A DNA stretch of 64,000 bases, taken from the NCBI GenBank assembly GCA_002733865.1, contig NVXM01000031.1:34995-98994 (forward strand). The letters are read 5' to 3'. Within the stretch, counting starts at the first letter, position 1, and each line of letters opens with the position of its first letter. This DNA is from Sphingopyxis sp. (GTDB lineage: Bacteria; Pseudomonadota; Alphaproteobacteria; Sphingomonadales; Sphingomonadaceae). The position numbers and the translations under genes were made by a program. A model generated the notes under the pieces. The model was not told the DNA's origin. It saw nothing but the letters and a program-made list of their open reading frames with translations, and searched no databases. Positions 42,942-52,809 of this stretch are shown here, in pieces.

Positions 42942-43898
42942 CTATTTGGCGGCAAGACGCCGCTCGATGGCATCCCAGATCATGCCCGACGTGTCGGTAC
43001 CGTTAAAATTGTCGATCGCAACGATCCCGGTTGGCGATGTCACATTGATCTCGGTCAGCCATTTGCCGCCGATTACATCGATGCCGACAAAGATCAGGCC
43101 GAGCCGTTTTAGATCAGGCCCCATCGCCGCGCAAATTTCCTTTTCACGCTCAGTCAGTTCGGCTGCTTCGGCATAGCCGCCCTGCGCGAGATTGGAGCGA
43201 AACTCGCCTTCGCCCGGCTTGCGGTTGATCGCGCCGGCCACTTCGCCGTCGACCAGGACTATTCTTTTATCGCCCTTATGCACTTCGGGGAGGAACGGCT
43301 GGACCATATGCGGTTCGGGCCAGGTCTGGTTAAAAACCTCGAACAAGGCACTGAGATTGCTGCCATCTTCCGGAACCAGGAAGATCGCCTTGCCGCCATT
43401 GCCGTGCAGCGGCTTGACGACGATGCCGCCATGTTCCTTCTGGAAGGCCCGCACTTCGTCGAGGTCGCGGGTGATTAGGGTCGGCGGCATGAACTGCGCA
43501 TAGTCCAGCACATAGACCTTCTCCGGCGCGTTGCGGACGGAGACCGGGTTGTTGACCACCAGAGTCTCGCTTTCGATGCGCTCAAGCAGATGGGTGGCGG
43601 TGATATAACCGACGTGGAAGGGCGGGTCCTGGCGCATCAGCACGACGTCGACATCGCTGCCGAGATCGAGCTTGACCGGGTCGCCGAAAGTAAAATGGTC
43701 GCCCTTGACTGGCTGCACGGTCACTGGATGGGCTGGCGTGGTCAGGCGGCCATTGGCTTGCAGGGTCAAGCCCTTCACATCATAATGGAATAGCTTGTGG
43801 CCACGTTTCTGCGCGGAGAGCATCAGCGCGAAGCTGCTGTCACCAGCGATATTCACGCTTTCCATCGGGTCCATTTGTACGGCGATTTTCAGGGTCAT
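42942..43898 (-). CDS. gshB: Glutathione synthetase
   Basis: GshB joins glycine to gamma-glutamylcysteine with ATP. The 318-residue ATP-grasp protein has the N-terminal MDPMESVNIAGDSSFALML, the ATP-binding GGIVVKPLHGNGGKAIFLV segment, and the metal-binding EINVTSPTGI near the end. Length and order match the bacterial enzyme. It lies in the rsmI-yraN-gshB order usual in alphaproteobacteria. Confidence 0.96.
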   Translation of the reverse strand: MTLKIAVQMDPMESVNIAGDSSFALMLSAQKRGHKLFHYDVKGLTLQANGRLTTPAHPVTVQPVKGDHFTFGDPVKLDLGSDVDVVLMRQDPPFHVGYITATHLLERIESETLVVNNPVSVRNAPEKVYVLDYAQFMPPTLITRDLDEVRAFQKEHGGIVVKPLHGNGGKAIFLVPEDGSNLSALFEVFNQTWPEPHMVQPFLPEVHKGDKRIVLVDGEVAGAINRKPGEGEFRSNLAQGGYAEAAELTEREKEICAAMGPDLKRLGLIFVGIDVIGGKWLTEINVTSPTGIVAIDNFNGTDTSGMIWDAIERRLAAK

Positions 43899-43919
43899 TC
43901 ACTTGCTTTCATTCACACC

Positions 43920-43997
43920 GTGCTCCGCTTGATGCGGAGCTCTGGAGGTTACAGAGATGCTAAGCCGCACCGGGCTCCGCATCAAGTGCGGAGCACA
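43920..43997. repeat. Family A inverted-repeat element (copy 4)
   Basis: The arms are GTGCTCCGCTTGATGCGGAG and its complement, ending GCGGAGCACA. It lies in the gap between yraN and gshB. Confidence 0.85.
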
Positions 43998-44088
43998 TGG
44001 CGCTGCGTTGCGCAATTCATAACCACTCCTCCCGAGCTTGTCGAAGGCCGTTTTGCTTTAGCGCGGGAAAGAGAAAATTCGGACGTCT

Positions 44089-44163
44089 CCCCGTTCGTGT
44101 CGAGCGCAGTCGAGACACGTTGAGAGTGGAAGTCGTCTCTCGACTTCACTCGAGACGAACGGG
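44089..44163. repeat. Inverted repeat (family E)
   Basis: CCCGTTCGTGTCGAGCGCAG at the left pairs with the right arm that ends CTCGAGACGAACGGG. Together with the family A copy it fills much of the 312-base gap between yraN and gshB, leaving no room for a gene. Confidence 0.75.
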
Positions 44164-44210
44164 TGGTCAGTTCCAGCCCGTTGATGGTGAACGGATTTCA
44201 GCCGTTAGTT

Positions 44211-44564
44211 CTAGAATCCATGCCACACATTGGTCAGATGAACAGGCAGCCGCCGTGGCGCCACCAATATCACATCGATCCGCGCGTCTTCGCCCTTGGT
44301 GCAATATTGCGGATAGAGAATTTCCACCGCATCGGCGACGCGCTTCAGTCGCTTCAGATCAATCGCCTGCTCCAGATCTTCCAGCCTGGTCCGCGCCTTG
44401 ACCTCAACAAAGGCGACCAGTCGGCCGCGCCTGGCGACCAGATCAACCTCGCCGCGCGGCGTCCGCACCCGCTCCGCCAAGATCCGCCAGCCCTTCAGGC
44501 GCAGGAAGCGGGCGGCGGTTTTTTCGGCCTGACGGCCCCGCGCTTCCGCTTCCCTGCGGGTCAT
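44211..44564 (-). CDS. yraN: YraN family (UPF0102) endonuclease-like protein
   Basis: The 117-residue protein has the family motif GRQAEKTAARFLRLKGW, RGEVDLVARR and VAFVEVKAR, a PD-(D/E)xK-like core. Its function is not established. The start at 44564 (MTRREAEARG) matches the family length; a longer frame to 44615 runs into repeat sequence. It follows rsmI by about 100 bases. Confidence 0.9.
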   Translation of the reverse strand: MTRREAEARGRQAEKTAARFLRLKGWRILAERVRTPRGEVDLVARRGRLVAFVEVKARTRLEDLEQAIDLKRLKRVADAVEILYPQYCTKGEDARIDVILVAPRRLPVHLTNVWHGF

Positions 44565-44664
44565 TTTGAGAAAGCCGTTAGGGATGAGTTTGGCGAAGCA
44601 TGAGCCTGCGTGCATCCCGGTCCTTCGACAGGCTCAGGACGAACGGCGTGGGGTTCTGCGGCGT

Positions 44665-45504
44665 TCATTTTTCCGCCTTCCAGCGATTGGCGAGGTCATA
44701 GAGCGCCTTGCGGTCGGTGTTGAAGGTTCGGGCCACCTCGCCCGCCGCCTTCGATGCGGGCAGCCTGACCAGGGCCTCGCGCAGCGCTGCTTCAATATCC
44801 TGTTCGCTGGCCGCTTCCGGTGCGCCCGGTGGGCCGATGATCACGACAATCTCGCCCTTGGGCTTTTCCGCACCGAAACGCTCGGCCAGCTCGCTCAGTG
44901 AGCCCGCCACGCTCTCCTCGAATCGCTTGGTTATTTCCCGGACGACCGCCGCCTTGCGATCTCCGAGCACCGTATGGGCATCGGCGAGCATCGCACCCAG
45001 CCGGGAGCCGTTCTCGTAAAAAATCCGGCTCGCGTGAAGCCCCTTCAGAGCGACAAGTGCCTCCGAGCGGGCCTTGGTTTTGCTGGGCAGAAAGCCTTCA
45101 AACAGAAACCGGTCGCTGGGCAGACCGGACAGAGTCAAGGCGGCAATAGCGGCGCTGGGGCCTGGGATCGTCGTGATATAGAGTCCTGCAGCCTGCGCGT
45201 CGCGCACCAGCTTATACCCCGGATCAGAGATCAGCGGCGTACCCGCGTCGCTGACCAGTGCGACAATTTTGCATCGAATCGCATCCAAAATGAATGCCCG
45301 GTCGGCGGCCGATTTGTGGTCGTTATAGACCATCATCTTCGCTTTTTTACCAATGTGATTCAAAAGCTTGCCGGTCACTCTTGTGTCTTCGACCAAGATG
45401 ATGTCAGCAAGCCCAAGCGTCTCTTCGGCACGTCGCGACAAATCTCCGAGGTTGCCGATTGGGGTGGCGACGATATAGAGACCGGATTGGGCAGGAGTGG
45501 ACAT
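44665..45504 (-). CDS. rsmI: 16S rRNA (cytidine1402-2'-O)-methyltransferase RsmI
   Basis: RsmI methylates the ribose of C1402 in the decoding centre. The 279-residue protein starts MSTPAQSGLYIVATPIGN and has the LGLADIILVEDTRVTGKLL, SDAGTPLISDPGYKLV and GPSAAIAALTLSGLP motifs of the tetrapyrrole-methylase-fold family. The start at 45504 is nine bases from the divergent lipoprotein's start, so the two share a small promoter region. Confidence 0.95.
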   Translation of the reverse strand: MSTPAQSGLYIVATPIGNLGDLSRRAEETLGLADIILVEDTRVTGKLLNHIGKKAKMMVYNDHKSAADRAFILDAIRCKIVALVSDAGTPLISDPGYKLVRDAQAAGLYITTIPGPSAAIAALTLSGLPSDRFLFEGFLPSKTKARSEALVALKGLHASRIFYENGSRLGAMLADAHTVLGDRKAAVVREITKRFEESVAGSLSELAERFGAEKPKGEIVVIIGPPGAPEAASEQDIEAALREALVRLPASKAAGEVARTFNTDRKALYDLANRWKAEK

Positions 45505-45513
45505 AGGACGGTC

Positions 45514-46701
45514 ATGGCAGACAAGATGCATCTAGGACAAGATCAAAGCAGACGGCGCAGCATTTTGAAGTGGGCGGGCGCTTCGGCGATTGTCTTCCTC
45601 GCCGGCTGTTCAACGGTGATACCGCGAGGTGCAGAAGCACCCCCGACCGCCACTCCGACGCCACCGCCGCCGGTGACGGCCGGCCTCCCTGAGGACCAAA
45701 AACATCACCGCATCGCCTTGCTGGTGCCGCTGTCCGGTCAAAATGCCGGAATCGGCCAGTCTCTGGCCAATGCCACGACCATGGCGCTGCTCGACACCAA
45801 GGCGGAGAATATCCGCATGACCAGCTATGACACCGCCAGAGGCGCGAGCGTCGCAGCACAGAATGCGATCCGCGACGGCAACAAGCTGATCATCGGCCCT
45901 CTGCTCAGCGACAATGTTGTGGCTGTCGCCACTATCGCGCGTCCAGCGGGCGTTCCGATACTGAGCTTTTCCAATGACAGCGGTGTCGCGGGCAATAATG
46001 TCTACATTCTGGGCCATGTGCCGTCGCAATCGATCAGCCGGGTTGTGGACTATGCGAAATCCAAGGGCATGACCCGTTTTGCGGCGCTGGTGCCCAATGG
46101 CGTCTATGGTCAGCGTGCATCCTCAACCCTGTTGCGCGAAGTGAAGGATATCGGCGGCACCGTGGTGTCGATCCAGCCGTTCACGCGTGATTCGCAATCG
46201 ATCGAGGCAGCGACCAAGAAGCTATCGCAAAATGGCGAGTTCGACGCCATATTGTTGGCCGATAATGGCGATATGGCGATCAAGGCCGCACCCTATATTC
46301 GCAAGAACGCCAGCGCCACGGCGAAAATATTGGGCACGGACCTGTGGAACACCAGCAGCAATCTCGCCGGTGCCCCGTCAATGCGCGGCGCATGGTTCGC
46401 CAGCGTTTCTGACAGCCTCTACAAGCAATATGCTGACAAATATCGCGCCCGCTACGGGACCCCGCCGTTCCGCCTGTCGAGCCTCGGCTATGATTCGGTA
46501 TTGTTGACCGTCAAGGTTGCTCGCAACTGGAAAGTCGGCTCGCCGTTTCCGATCAATCAGCTGATCGACAAAGGCGGCTTTATCGGTCTAGACGGCGTCT
46601 TCCGGTTCAAGCCCGATGGCGTTGCCGAGCGCGCGCTTGAAGTTCAGGAAATCCGCAACGGCAGCTTTGCCGTGATTGATCCGGCACCGCGCGGGTTTTG
46701 A
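45514..46701 (+). CDS. Penicillin-binding protein activator LpoA-like lipoprotein
   Basis: The 395-residue protein has a lipoprotein signal (ILKWAGASAIVFLAGC, Cys32), a Pro-rich linker, and a type I periplasmic-binding-protein fold (HRIALLVPLSGQNAGIGQSL, LIIGPLLSDNVVAV, GTDLWNT). This is the LppC/LpoA family found beside rsmI, which in enterics activates PBP1A; that role in alphaproteobacteria is inference. The start at 45514 is chosen because a longer frame overlaps rsmI. Confidence 0.88.
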   Translation: MADKMHLGQDQSRRRSILKWAGASAIVFLAGCSTVIPRGAEAPPTATPTPPPPVTAGLPEDQKHHRIALLVPLSGQNAGIGQSLANATTMALLDTKAENIRMTSYDTARGASVAAQNAIRDGNKLIIGPLLSDNVVAVATIARPAGVPILSFSNDSGVAGNNVYILGHVPSQSISRVVDYAKSKGMTRFAALVPNGVYGQRASSTLLREVKDIGGTVVSIQPFTRDSQSIEAATKKLSQNGEFDAILLADNGDMAIKAAPYIRKNASATAKILGTDLWNTSSNLAGAPSMRGAWFASVSDSLYKQYADKYRARYGTPPFRLSSLGYDSVLLTVKVARNWKVGSPFPINQLIDKGGFIGLDGVFRFKPDGVAERALEVQEIRNGSFAVIDPAPRGF

Positions 46702-46725
46702 GGATAGCAGCCGCCTGACCACGCA

Positions 46726-46806
46726 CTCGTCATCCTGAACTTGTTTCAGGACCTCCAACGGCAGCGCGCTGTCTCAAGGGATCCTGAAACGAGTTCAGGA
46801 TGACGA
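46726..46806. repeat. Family B inverted-repeat element (copy 2)
   Basis: It has the same arms as 35290-35368 (TCATCCTGAACTTGTTTCAG and complement). It lies between the convergent LpoA-like and fsa genes and may work as a terminator. Confidence 0.85.
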
Positions 46807-46837
46807 GCTGAAGTTCAAATATGACAAGCCTGTCGGA

Positions 46838-47491
46838 TTAGCCGATATTCTGGCCGGTATCTTTCCAGTCTTTCAAAAAGCCCTCAATCCCCTTGTCGGT
46901 CAGCACATGTTTGAACAGGTTGCGGATGACATTCGGGGGCATGGTTGCGACATCGGCACCGATGCGCGCTGATTCCAGTACATGGACCGGATGGCGGATT
47001 GATGCGACCAGGATTTCCGTCTCGAATGCGTAATTGTCGTAGATCAGCCGGATATCCTCGATCAACGTCATGCCGTCGAGACCATTGTCATCATGCCGTC
47101 CGACGAAAGGCGAGATGAAACTCGCCCCCGCCTTGGCCGCAAGCAGCGCCTGATTGGCCGAGAAACAGAGCGTGACATTGACCATCGTGCCATCGCTGGT
47201 CAGCGCCTTGCAGGTCTTCAGGCCGTCGATTGTGAGCGGCACCTTGATCGCGATATTATCCGCGATCTTGCGCAGCACTTCCGCTTCTTTCATCATTGTT
47301 TCGTGATCGAGCGCAACGACTTCGGCAGATACCGGACCATCGGTCAAGCCGCAGATTTCCTTGGTCACTTCCATGATGTCCCGCCCGGATTTCTTGATCA
47401 GCGAGGGATTGGTGGTCACACCATCGACCATGCCGGTCGCGGCAAGGTCGGCTATTTCCGCAGTATCGGCGGTATCAACGAAGAATTTCAT
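46838..47491 (-). CDS. fsa: Fructose-6-phosphate aldolase / small transaldolase
   Basis: The 217-residue protein is a class I aldolase barrel of the short transaldolase type ([24 protein letters not shown], Schiff-base Lys83 in IAIKVPLT). Its length and motifs fit the FSA/TalC group, which either cleaves fructose-6-phosphate or acts as transaldolase. The start at 47491 avoids a poorly supported 20-residue extension. In sphingomonads it is often near priA, as here. Confidence 0.93.
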   Translation of the reverse strand: MKFFVDTADTAEIADLAATGMVDGVTTNPSLIKKSGRDIMEVTKEICGLTDGPVSAEVVALDHETMMKEAEVLRKIADNIAIKVPLTIDGLKTCKALTSDGTMVNVTLCFSANQALLAAKAGASFISPFVGRHDDNGLDGMTLIEDIRLIYDNYAFETEILVASIRHPVHVLESARIGADVATMPPNVIRNLFKHVLTDKGIEGFLKDWKDTGQNIG

Positions 47492-47550
47492 ATAGTGCGA
47501 ATCCAGTTTTCTGATTAAGTGTCGGCATTCTATCGCGATAAGGGTCAGCA

Positions 47551-48243
47551 ATGCCAGTGCTTCGTAAACTTATTGCTGGCTCGACGGCTTTTCTGGTCGC
47601 ACAAAGCGTTGCGATGGATCCGGCCATTGCGCGCGATGACGAAGCCCAGCTGTGGATATTGCCCACCGTAAAAATTCCGCTGAACTCCAATATGGCAGCC
47701 ATTGCCGAGGGCGGCATACACTATAGCGAGAGCGCGGACGGGCTGGCCCAGATTTTCGCGCGCGGTTCGGTCCAAGTGAACGTTACAGACAACATGTCCT
47801 TCGCGCTCGGATATGGCCATTTTCAGAATTACAAGGCGCATCGCCGGTCAGGCACCGAGGAAAGGCCTTTCCAGCAATTGAACTGGTGCATGGGCGAGGC
47901 TGCCGGGGGCGAGTGGAGTAGTCGCTCCCGGCTGGAAGAACGCCTTTTCAGCGGATCTAGCCGGGTCGAAGTCCGCTTTCGCGAACGGATCGGATTCCGG
48001 GGTCAGCCCATCGGCAACAGCAGCATCCGGCCCGACGTCAGCGGTGAAATATTGTTCAACCTGAACAGGACAGCCAGCGGACAATCCGCCGGGATCAATT
48101 CGGTTCGCGGCAAGGCCGGGCTCTCGGCACCGATCGCCGATCATCTTGATATTTCGCTGGCCTATATGGCGCTATATGTCCCGCGCACCGGCGAGGACCG
48201 CATGTTACACGTAGCTCTGACCGGGATGAGCTACCACTTCTGA
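47551..48243 (+). CDS. DUF2490-like outer-membrane beta-barrel protein
   Basis: The 230-residue protein has a signal peptide ([17 protein letters not shown]) and alternating hydrophobic strands: [41 protein letters not shown] and the terminal [10 protein letters not shown]. This is the DUF2490 pattern (QxW and RxRxEER motifs). Its function is unknown. It is divergent from fsa with only 59 bases between starts, and convergent with the DUF4197 gene. Confidence 0.75.
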   Translation: MPVLRKLIAGSTAFLVAQSVAMDPAIARDDEAQLWILPTVKIPLNSNMAAIAEGGIHYSESADGLAQIFARGSVQVNVTDNMSFALGYGHFQNYKAHRRSGTEERPFQQLNWCMGEAAGGEWSSRSRLEERLFSGSSRVEVRFRERIGFRGQPIGNSSIRPDVSGEILFNLNRTASGQSAGINSVRGKAGLSAPIADHLDISLAYMALYVPRTGEDRMLHVALTGMSYHF

Positions 48244-48252
48244 AGCCCTGTT

Positions 48253-48933
48253 TCAGAACGCTTTACCAGCACCCAAAACCGCGATCAGCACAGGATCATT
48301 GGTAGCCCGTGGATTGGCGCGAATAGCCTCTTCCTGCGCCCCGATTGATCGATAGATTGCATTGTTGACCTCGTTTGTCACATCACGACGGATGCTGCCA
48401 AAATCGACATTGGTGGCTTGCGAGAGAACCAGATTGATAATCTCGTTGTCAAACAGCTTCAGACCATTGCCAACGCCAGGCAACATGCGCTCGACCAGTG
48501 TATTGCCCAATTGCCTCTGTAGCACATTGGTCGCTGCCCGGGGCCCGCCATTGAGGATCGCTGCCGCGTCGGTGATCGTCATGTTGCGAATGGTATCCGC
48601 CACAATCGGGGCGGCCAACTCGGCGCCCTGTTCGGCCGCGCGGTTGACCTGCCGGAGCAAGCGATCCTGAATGGGTTTGGAGCGCAGCAATGCGGTGGCG
48701 ACGCTCGTCACCCGTGAACCGCCAAGCGAGTCCGGCACTGCAATGCGCGCGACCTGACTATCGAAAAAGCCGTTTGGCTGGAGCAATTGGGCAAAGGCAT
48801 TTTGTGACGACACGGTCAGCAGGCGTTTGATGGCCTCGGTAAGGCTTAGCCCTGGCAAACTCGAACAACCCGGAAGGGACAGCATCCCGATGGCAGCCCC
48901 GACGCTCAAAACCGATCTGCGGTGATAGATCAT
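48253..48933 (-). CDS. DUF4197 family lipoprotein
   Basis: The 226-residue protein starts MIYHRRSVLSVGAAIGML with a lipobox (SLPGC), then the DUF4197 pattern: AIKRLLTVSSQNAFAQLLQ, NGFFDS and a long helical remainder ending NPVLIAVLGAGKAF-like sequence. AGGGGAG seven bases before the ATG at 48933 fixes this start over an ATG eight codons upstream. Function is unknown. Confidence 0.75.
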   Translation of the reverse strand: MIYHRRSVLSVGAAIGMLSLPGCSSLPGLSLTEAIKRLLTVSSQNAFAQLLQPNGFFDSQVARIAVPDSLGGSRVTSVATALLRSKPIQDRLLRQVNRAAEQGAELAAPIVADTIRNMTITDAAAILNGGPRAATNVLQRQLGNTLVERMLPGVGNGLKLFDNEIINLVLSQATNVDFGSIRRDVTNEVNNAIYRSIGAQEEAIRANPRATNDPVLIAVLGAGKAF

Positions 48934-48999
48934 TTTTATCTCCCCTGTTTTCACCAAAGCACGAATGACGAGCGATGAATAGTCGCCTATAGCACCGAT

Positions 49000-51165
49000 A
49001 TGAATCGTGTTCGTGTACTCCTGCTTAACGCCGCTCTGGGGCCGCTCGATTACAGAGTTCCGGATGGCATGCTGGTGGAGCCAGGCTCGATCGTGATCGC
49101 ACCGCTTGGGCCCCGCAAAATTGCCGGCGTCGTATGGGAGCCCGACCGCTTTCCGACAGAGGAAATCGATGCGAAGAAATTACGACCGCTATTGGAAGTG
49201 CGCGATGTTCCACCGCTGCTGGCACCGCTGCGGCGGCTGATCGAATGGACAGCAGACTATTATTTCGCCTCGCCCGCGTCGGTGCTGCGGATGGTATTGT
49301 CCAGCGGAGCCGCCTTTGCCGACAATCGCCCGATCAGCGAATATCGCCTGAACGGCAATATTCCCGAACGTATCACGCCGCAACGCCAGCAAGCGCTCGA
49401 CAAACTTGCCGATGTACAGGGCACGATTACCGAGCTGGCGGCGAAAGCCGGTGTTTCGATCGCGGTCATCCGGGGACTCGAGAAACTCGGCGTTTTTGAC
49501 CGGAAAGAGGTATCCGGGTTCACTACCACGACCAATCCCCTGCCCGATCATGATACGGTGGATCTCAGCGACGATCAACAAAATGTCAGCAATATACTGA
49601 TTGATGCGGTACGCGCGTCGGAGTTCAAACCTTTCCTGCTCGATGGCGTTACCGGTTCGGGCAAAACGGAGGTCTATTTCGAAGCGGTTGCGGAAGCCCT
49701 GCGGCAGGACAAGCAGGTCCTGGTGCTGTTGCCGGAGATCGCTTTGACCGAACCGTTTCTCAACCGCTTCGAAACGCGTTTCGGGGCGGAGCCCCTGGCC
49801 TGGCACAGCGGCATGAAACAGTCCGAGCGCAAGAAAAACTGGCGCGCATTGGCCGAAGGCAAAGCAAAAGTGATCGTCGGCGCGCGCTCCGCGCTGTTCC
49901 TGCCTTATGCCAATCTCGGCCTGATCATCGTCGACGAAGCGCACGAGACCAGCTTCAAACAGGAAGACGGCGTGCGCTATCACGCCCGCGATGTCGCGGT
50001 GATGCGCGGGCTGTACGAGCAGATTCCGGTGATTCTGGCGTCCGCAACACCGGCGATTGAAAGCCGCCATCAAGTGGAACAGGGGAATTATCAGCTGCTC
50101 GAGCTACCGGCTCGCTTTGGCGGGGCGACCATGCCCGATATCGTGGCGCTGGACCTCACTCAGGATGTGCCCCCGCGCGGCAACTGGCTGGCACCCACGC
50201 TGGTAAACGCGCTGGAAGAAAATCTCGGTCGCGGCGAGCAATCCTTGTTGTTTCTCAACCGCCGCGGTTTTGCGCCGCTGACCCTGTGCCGGACCTGCGG
50301 CCACCGGATCGACTGTCCCAACTGCACCGCCTGGATGGTCGAGCATCGGCTCACCCGCCGCCTTGCCTGCCATCATTGCGGCCATGTCATGCCGATTCCC
50401 GAAAAATGCCCTGAATGCGGCGACGACGACAGTCTGGTGGCCTGCGGCCCCGGTGTCGAGCGGATCTGCGACGAAGTGAAGATGCTCTTCCCGGCTGCGC
50501 GAACGGCGATTGTCACCTCGGACACGATCTGGTCGCCGCAGAAGGCCGCCGATTTTGTCCACCAGATGGAAGCGGGCGCGATCGACATTGTGGTCGGCAC
50601 GCAGCTGGTAACCAAGGGCTATCACTTTCCCAATCTGACGCTGGTTGGCGTGGTCGACGCCGATATCGGGCTGGAAGGTGGTGATCTGCGCGCCGCTGAA
50701 CGCAGTTTCCAACAGATCGCCCAAGTTGCGGGGCGCGCCGGCCGAGCGGAAAAGGCGGGCCAGGTCTACGTCCAGACGCGGATGCCCAATGCGCCGGTCA
50801 TCCAGGCCCTGATCAAAAATGACCGGGAAGGCTTTTACGCTGCCGAAATCGAAGCGCGACGGCAGGCCCTGGCGCCGCCGTTCGCGCGCTGGGCGGCGAT
50901 CATTGTCTCATCTGAAGATAATAGCGAAGCGATGGAAACCGCGCGGCTGATCGGTCAGACCGCTCCGAAGCTCGACGGATTTTCTGTCTTTGGGCCAGCC
51001 CCTGCCCCTTTGGCTATGCTGCGCGGGCGGCACCGGCACCGGCTGCTGGTCCATGCCCTTAGATCGGTGGACTTGCAGGATATCATGCGGGAATGGCTGC
51101 AAAAACTGGAATGGCCGCGTGCGGTGCGGGTTGGCGTCGACGTCGATCCCTACAGTTTTGTTTGA
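49000..51165 (+). CDS. priA: Primosomal protein N' (PriA helicase)
   Basis: PriA reloads the replisome at stalled forks. The 721-residue protein has the DNA-binding N-terminus, Walker A GVTGSGKTEVYFE, the DEAH box IIVDEAHETSF, and the zinc-binding cysteines in CRTCGHRIDCPNC, CHHCG and CPECGDDD. Length is normal. It is divergent from the DUF4197 lipoprotein. Confidence 0.97.
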   Translation: MNRVRVLLLNAALGPLDYRVPDGMLVEPGSIVIAPLGPRKIAGVVWEPDRFPTEEIDAKKLRPLLEVRDVPPLLAPLRRLIEWTADYYFASPASVLRMVLSSGAAFADNRPISEYRLNGNIPERITPQRQQALDKLADVQGTITELAAKAGVSIAVIRGLEKLGVFDRKEVSGFTTTTNPLPDHDTVDLSDDQQNVSNILIDAVRASEFKPFLLDGVTGSGKTEVYFEAVAEALRQDKQVLVLLPEIALTEPFLNRFETRFGAEPLAWHSGMKQSERKKNWRALAEGKAKVIVGARSALFLPYANLGLIIVDEAHETSFKQEDGVRYHARDVAVMRGLYEQIPVILASATPAIESRHQVEQGNYQLLELPARFGGATMPDIVALDLTQDVPPRGNWLAPTLVNALEENLGRGEQSLLFLNRRGFAPLTLCRTCGHRIDCPNCTAWMVEHRLTRRLACHHCGHVMPIPEKCPECGDDDSLVACGPGVERICDEVKMLFPAARTAIVTSDTIWSPQKAADFVHQMEAGAIDIVVGTQLVTKGYHFPNLTLVGVVDADIGLEGGDLRAAERSFQQIAQVAGRAGRAEKAGQVYVQTRMPNAPVIQALIKNDREGFYAAEIEARRQALAPPFARWAAIIVSSEDNSEAMETARLIGQTAPKLDGFSVFGPAPAPLAMLRGRHRHRLLVHALRSVDLQDIMREWLQKLEWPRAVRVGVDVDPYSFV

Positions 51166-51170
51166 GGGAA

Positions 51171-51249
51171 TGTGCTCTGCACTTGATGCAGCGCCTTGGG
51201 TTGGCTAGCGCTGATGCCGCAACGGGCTCCGCATCAAATGCGGAGCACA
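51171..51249. repeat. Family A inverted-repeat element (copy 5, decayed left arm)
   Basis: The left arm reads TGTGCTCTGCACTTGATGCA and the right arm CCGCATCAAATGCGGAGCAC. It lies between priA and the protease gene, 6 bases after the priA stop. Confidence 0.8.
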
Positions 51250-51267
51250 AATATTGAAAGCCGCTCC

Positions 51268-52809
51268 ATGAACCGCATTCTCGCCCTATTGCTTTTGGTC
51301 ACGACCGCTCTTCTGGCCGGCCCCGCCCAGGCCGATCCAGCCGATATCAGTGCCGCCAGCCGATCGGTTGTGCGGGTTGTGCTGGCTGCGAAAGATGGCA
51401 GCAAGGTTGCCTTTGTCGGTCACGGCAGCGGCTTCATGGTCGCACCGGACAAGGTCGTCACCAACGCGCATGTTGTCGAAATCGCGCGCCAGGAATCATC
51501 GGTTGTGATCGGCATTATCCCGTCGCAAGGCGGCGTCAGCTATGGCGGCCGGATCATCGCCTATTCGCCGAGCAACGATCTCGCGCTGATACAGGTTCTC
51601 GACGGCGGAAGACTGCCGCCGATGACAATTTTCGGTGGACCGGTTGCCGACGGCGCAGACGTCGTCGCGATCGGCTACCCGGGTTCCGTGGACCGGGCAC
51701 AGGGCCTTGATCTGGACGATCTGATCAATCCGATGTCGCCGGTCAAAACCACTGGAACGGTTTCGGGCGGACGCACGACCAAACAATTTGATACGCTGCT
51801 TCACACCGCACCGATCGCCTCGGGCAATAGCGGCGGGCCACTGATCGACAATTGTGGACGGGTGCTCGGCGCCAACAGCTTCGGTTCGACCAGCGATGGC
51901 AATGATGCGGAATTTGGCTTTGCCGTATCCGCCAGAGAGATATTGAACTTTGTCCGCAAGGCGGGTGTCAAGGCCAGCGTAACAGCAACGCCCTGCCGTT
52001 CGGCAGCGGAAATCAGCCAAAAGGAGCGACTTCGCGAAGCAACGGCGCGTGCAAAAGTGGCGGCAGCCAAAGCCGCAGAAGCCGACAAACGCGAACGGGC
52101 CGAAGCCAAATTGCGGACCAGCATATCGCAAGATATCATCGCCGAGCGCGAAAACCGCATCGCGATAGCGGCGCTGATGCTCGCACTGGCGTTGCTGGCA
52201 GCCGGTGGCGGCGGCTTTCTGTTGTGGCAAGGCAAACGCAATCCCGGAATTGCCGCGGCAAGCGCTGCTGGAGCGCTGCTGATCGGCGCTGTCATCATCT
52301 TTTTGTCCCGCCCGGATTTTAGTGAGATCGACGACCGGGTTGCCGCAGCGCTGAAGGACGATCGACCGGGCAGCAGTCCAAAACAGACTAGCAAAACTAC
52401 CGCTGGCAAATATCTGTGCAGGATCAACCCCGAACGCAGCAGAATCACGGTCTCGCAGCAGGATGAACTGCCGCTCGAATGGGCCGAAGGCGGGTGTGTA
52501 AACGGACGCACGCAATATGGTCGTGATGGCGCCAAATGGTCACGGATATTTGTGCCCAATTCCGAGCAGACCGTGACGATCAACAGCTTTCAGCCGGATC
52601 GCGCCGAATTGACCGAAGAGCGCTATCTGATGGGGCTGGATGCGATGACCAGAGCACGGGCAATTCGGTCAGAATATGGCAACAAAGCCTGCACCGCCGA
52701 TCCAGCCGCGCTGGCGGATATCGAGGAAATGGTGAAGGCGATCAGGGCCGAATTGCCCGGTCAGGCCAATGAAAGTCTGGTCTACGAGTGCGAAAAACTG
52801 ACGGAGTAA
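51268..52809 (+). CDS. Membrane trypsin-like serine protease
   Basis: The 513-residue protein has a signal peptide (MNRILALLLLVTTALLAG) and a trypsin/HtrA-like domain with His in VVTNAHVVE, Asp in SPSNDLALIQV and Ser in IASGNSGGPLID. No PDZ domain follows. Instead residues from about 255 form a charged coil and then two hydrophobic helices (IAIAALMLALALLAAGGGG and AASAAGALLIGAVIIFL), followed by a C-terminal domain of about 150 residues of no known family. The mature protein would therefore be periplasmic on the protease side. Substrate is unknown. Confidence 0.82.
   Translation: MNRILALLLLVTTALLAGPAQADPADISAASRSVVRVVLAAKDGSKVAFVGHGSGFMVAPDKVVTNAHVVEIARQESSVVIGIIPSQGGVSYGGRIIAYSPSNDLALIQVLDGGRLPPMTIFGGPVADGADVVAIGYPGSVDRAQGLDLDDLINPMSPVKTTGTVSGGRTTKQFDTLLHTAPIASGNSGGPLIDNCGRVLGANSFGSTSDGNDAEFGFAVSAREILNFVRKAGVKASVTATPCRSAAEISQKERLREATARAKVAAAKAAEADKRERAEAKLRTSISQDIIAERENRIAIAALMLALALLAAGGGGFLLWQGKRNPGIAAASAAGALLIGAVIIFLSRPDFSEIDDRVAAALKDDRPGSSPKQTSKTTAGKYLCRINPERSRITVSQQDELPLEWAEGGCVNGRTQYGRDGAKWSRIFVPNSEQTVTINSFQPDRAELTEERYLMGLDAMTRARAIRSEYGNKACTADPAALADIEEMVKAIRAELPGQANESLVYECEKLTE

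Noticed and set aside
44974..45513. Longer N-terminus for the LpoA-like lipoprotein
   Set aside because: It overlaps rsmI and would bury the lipoprotein signal that starts just after 45514.
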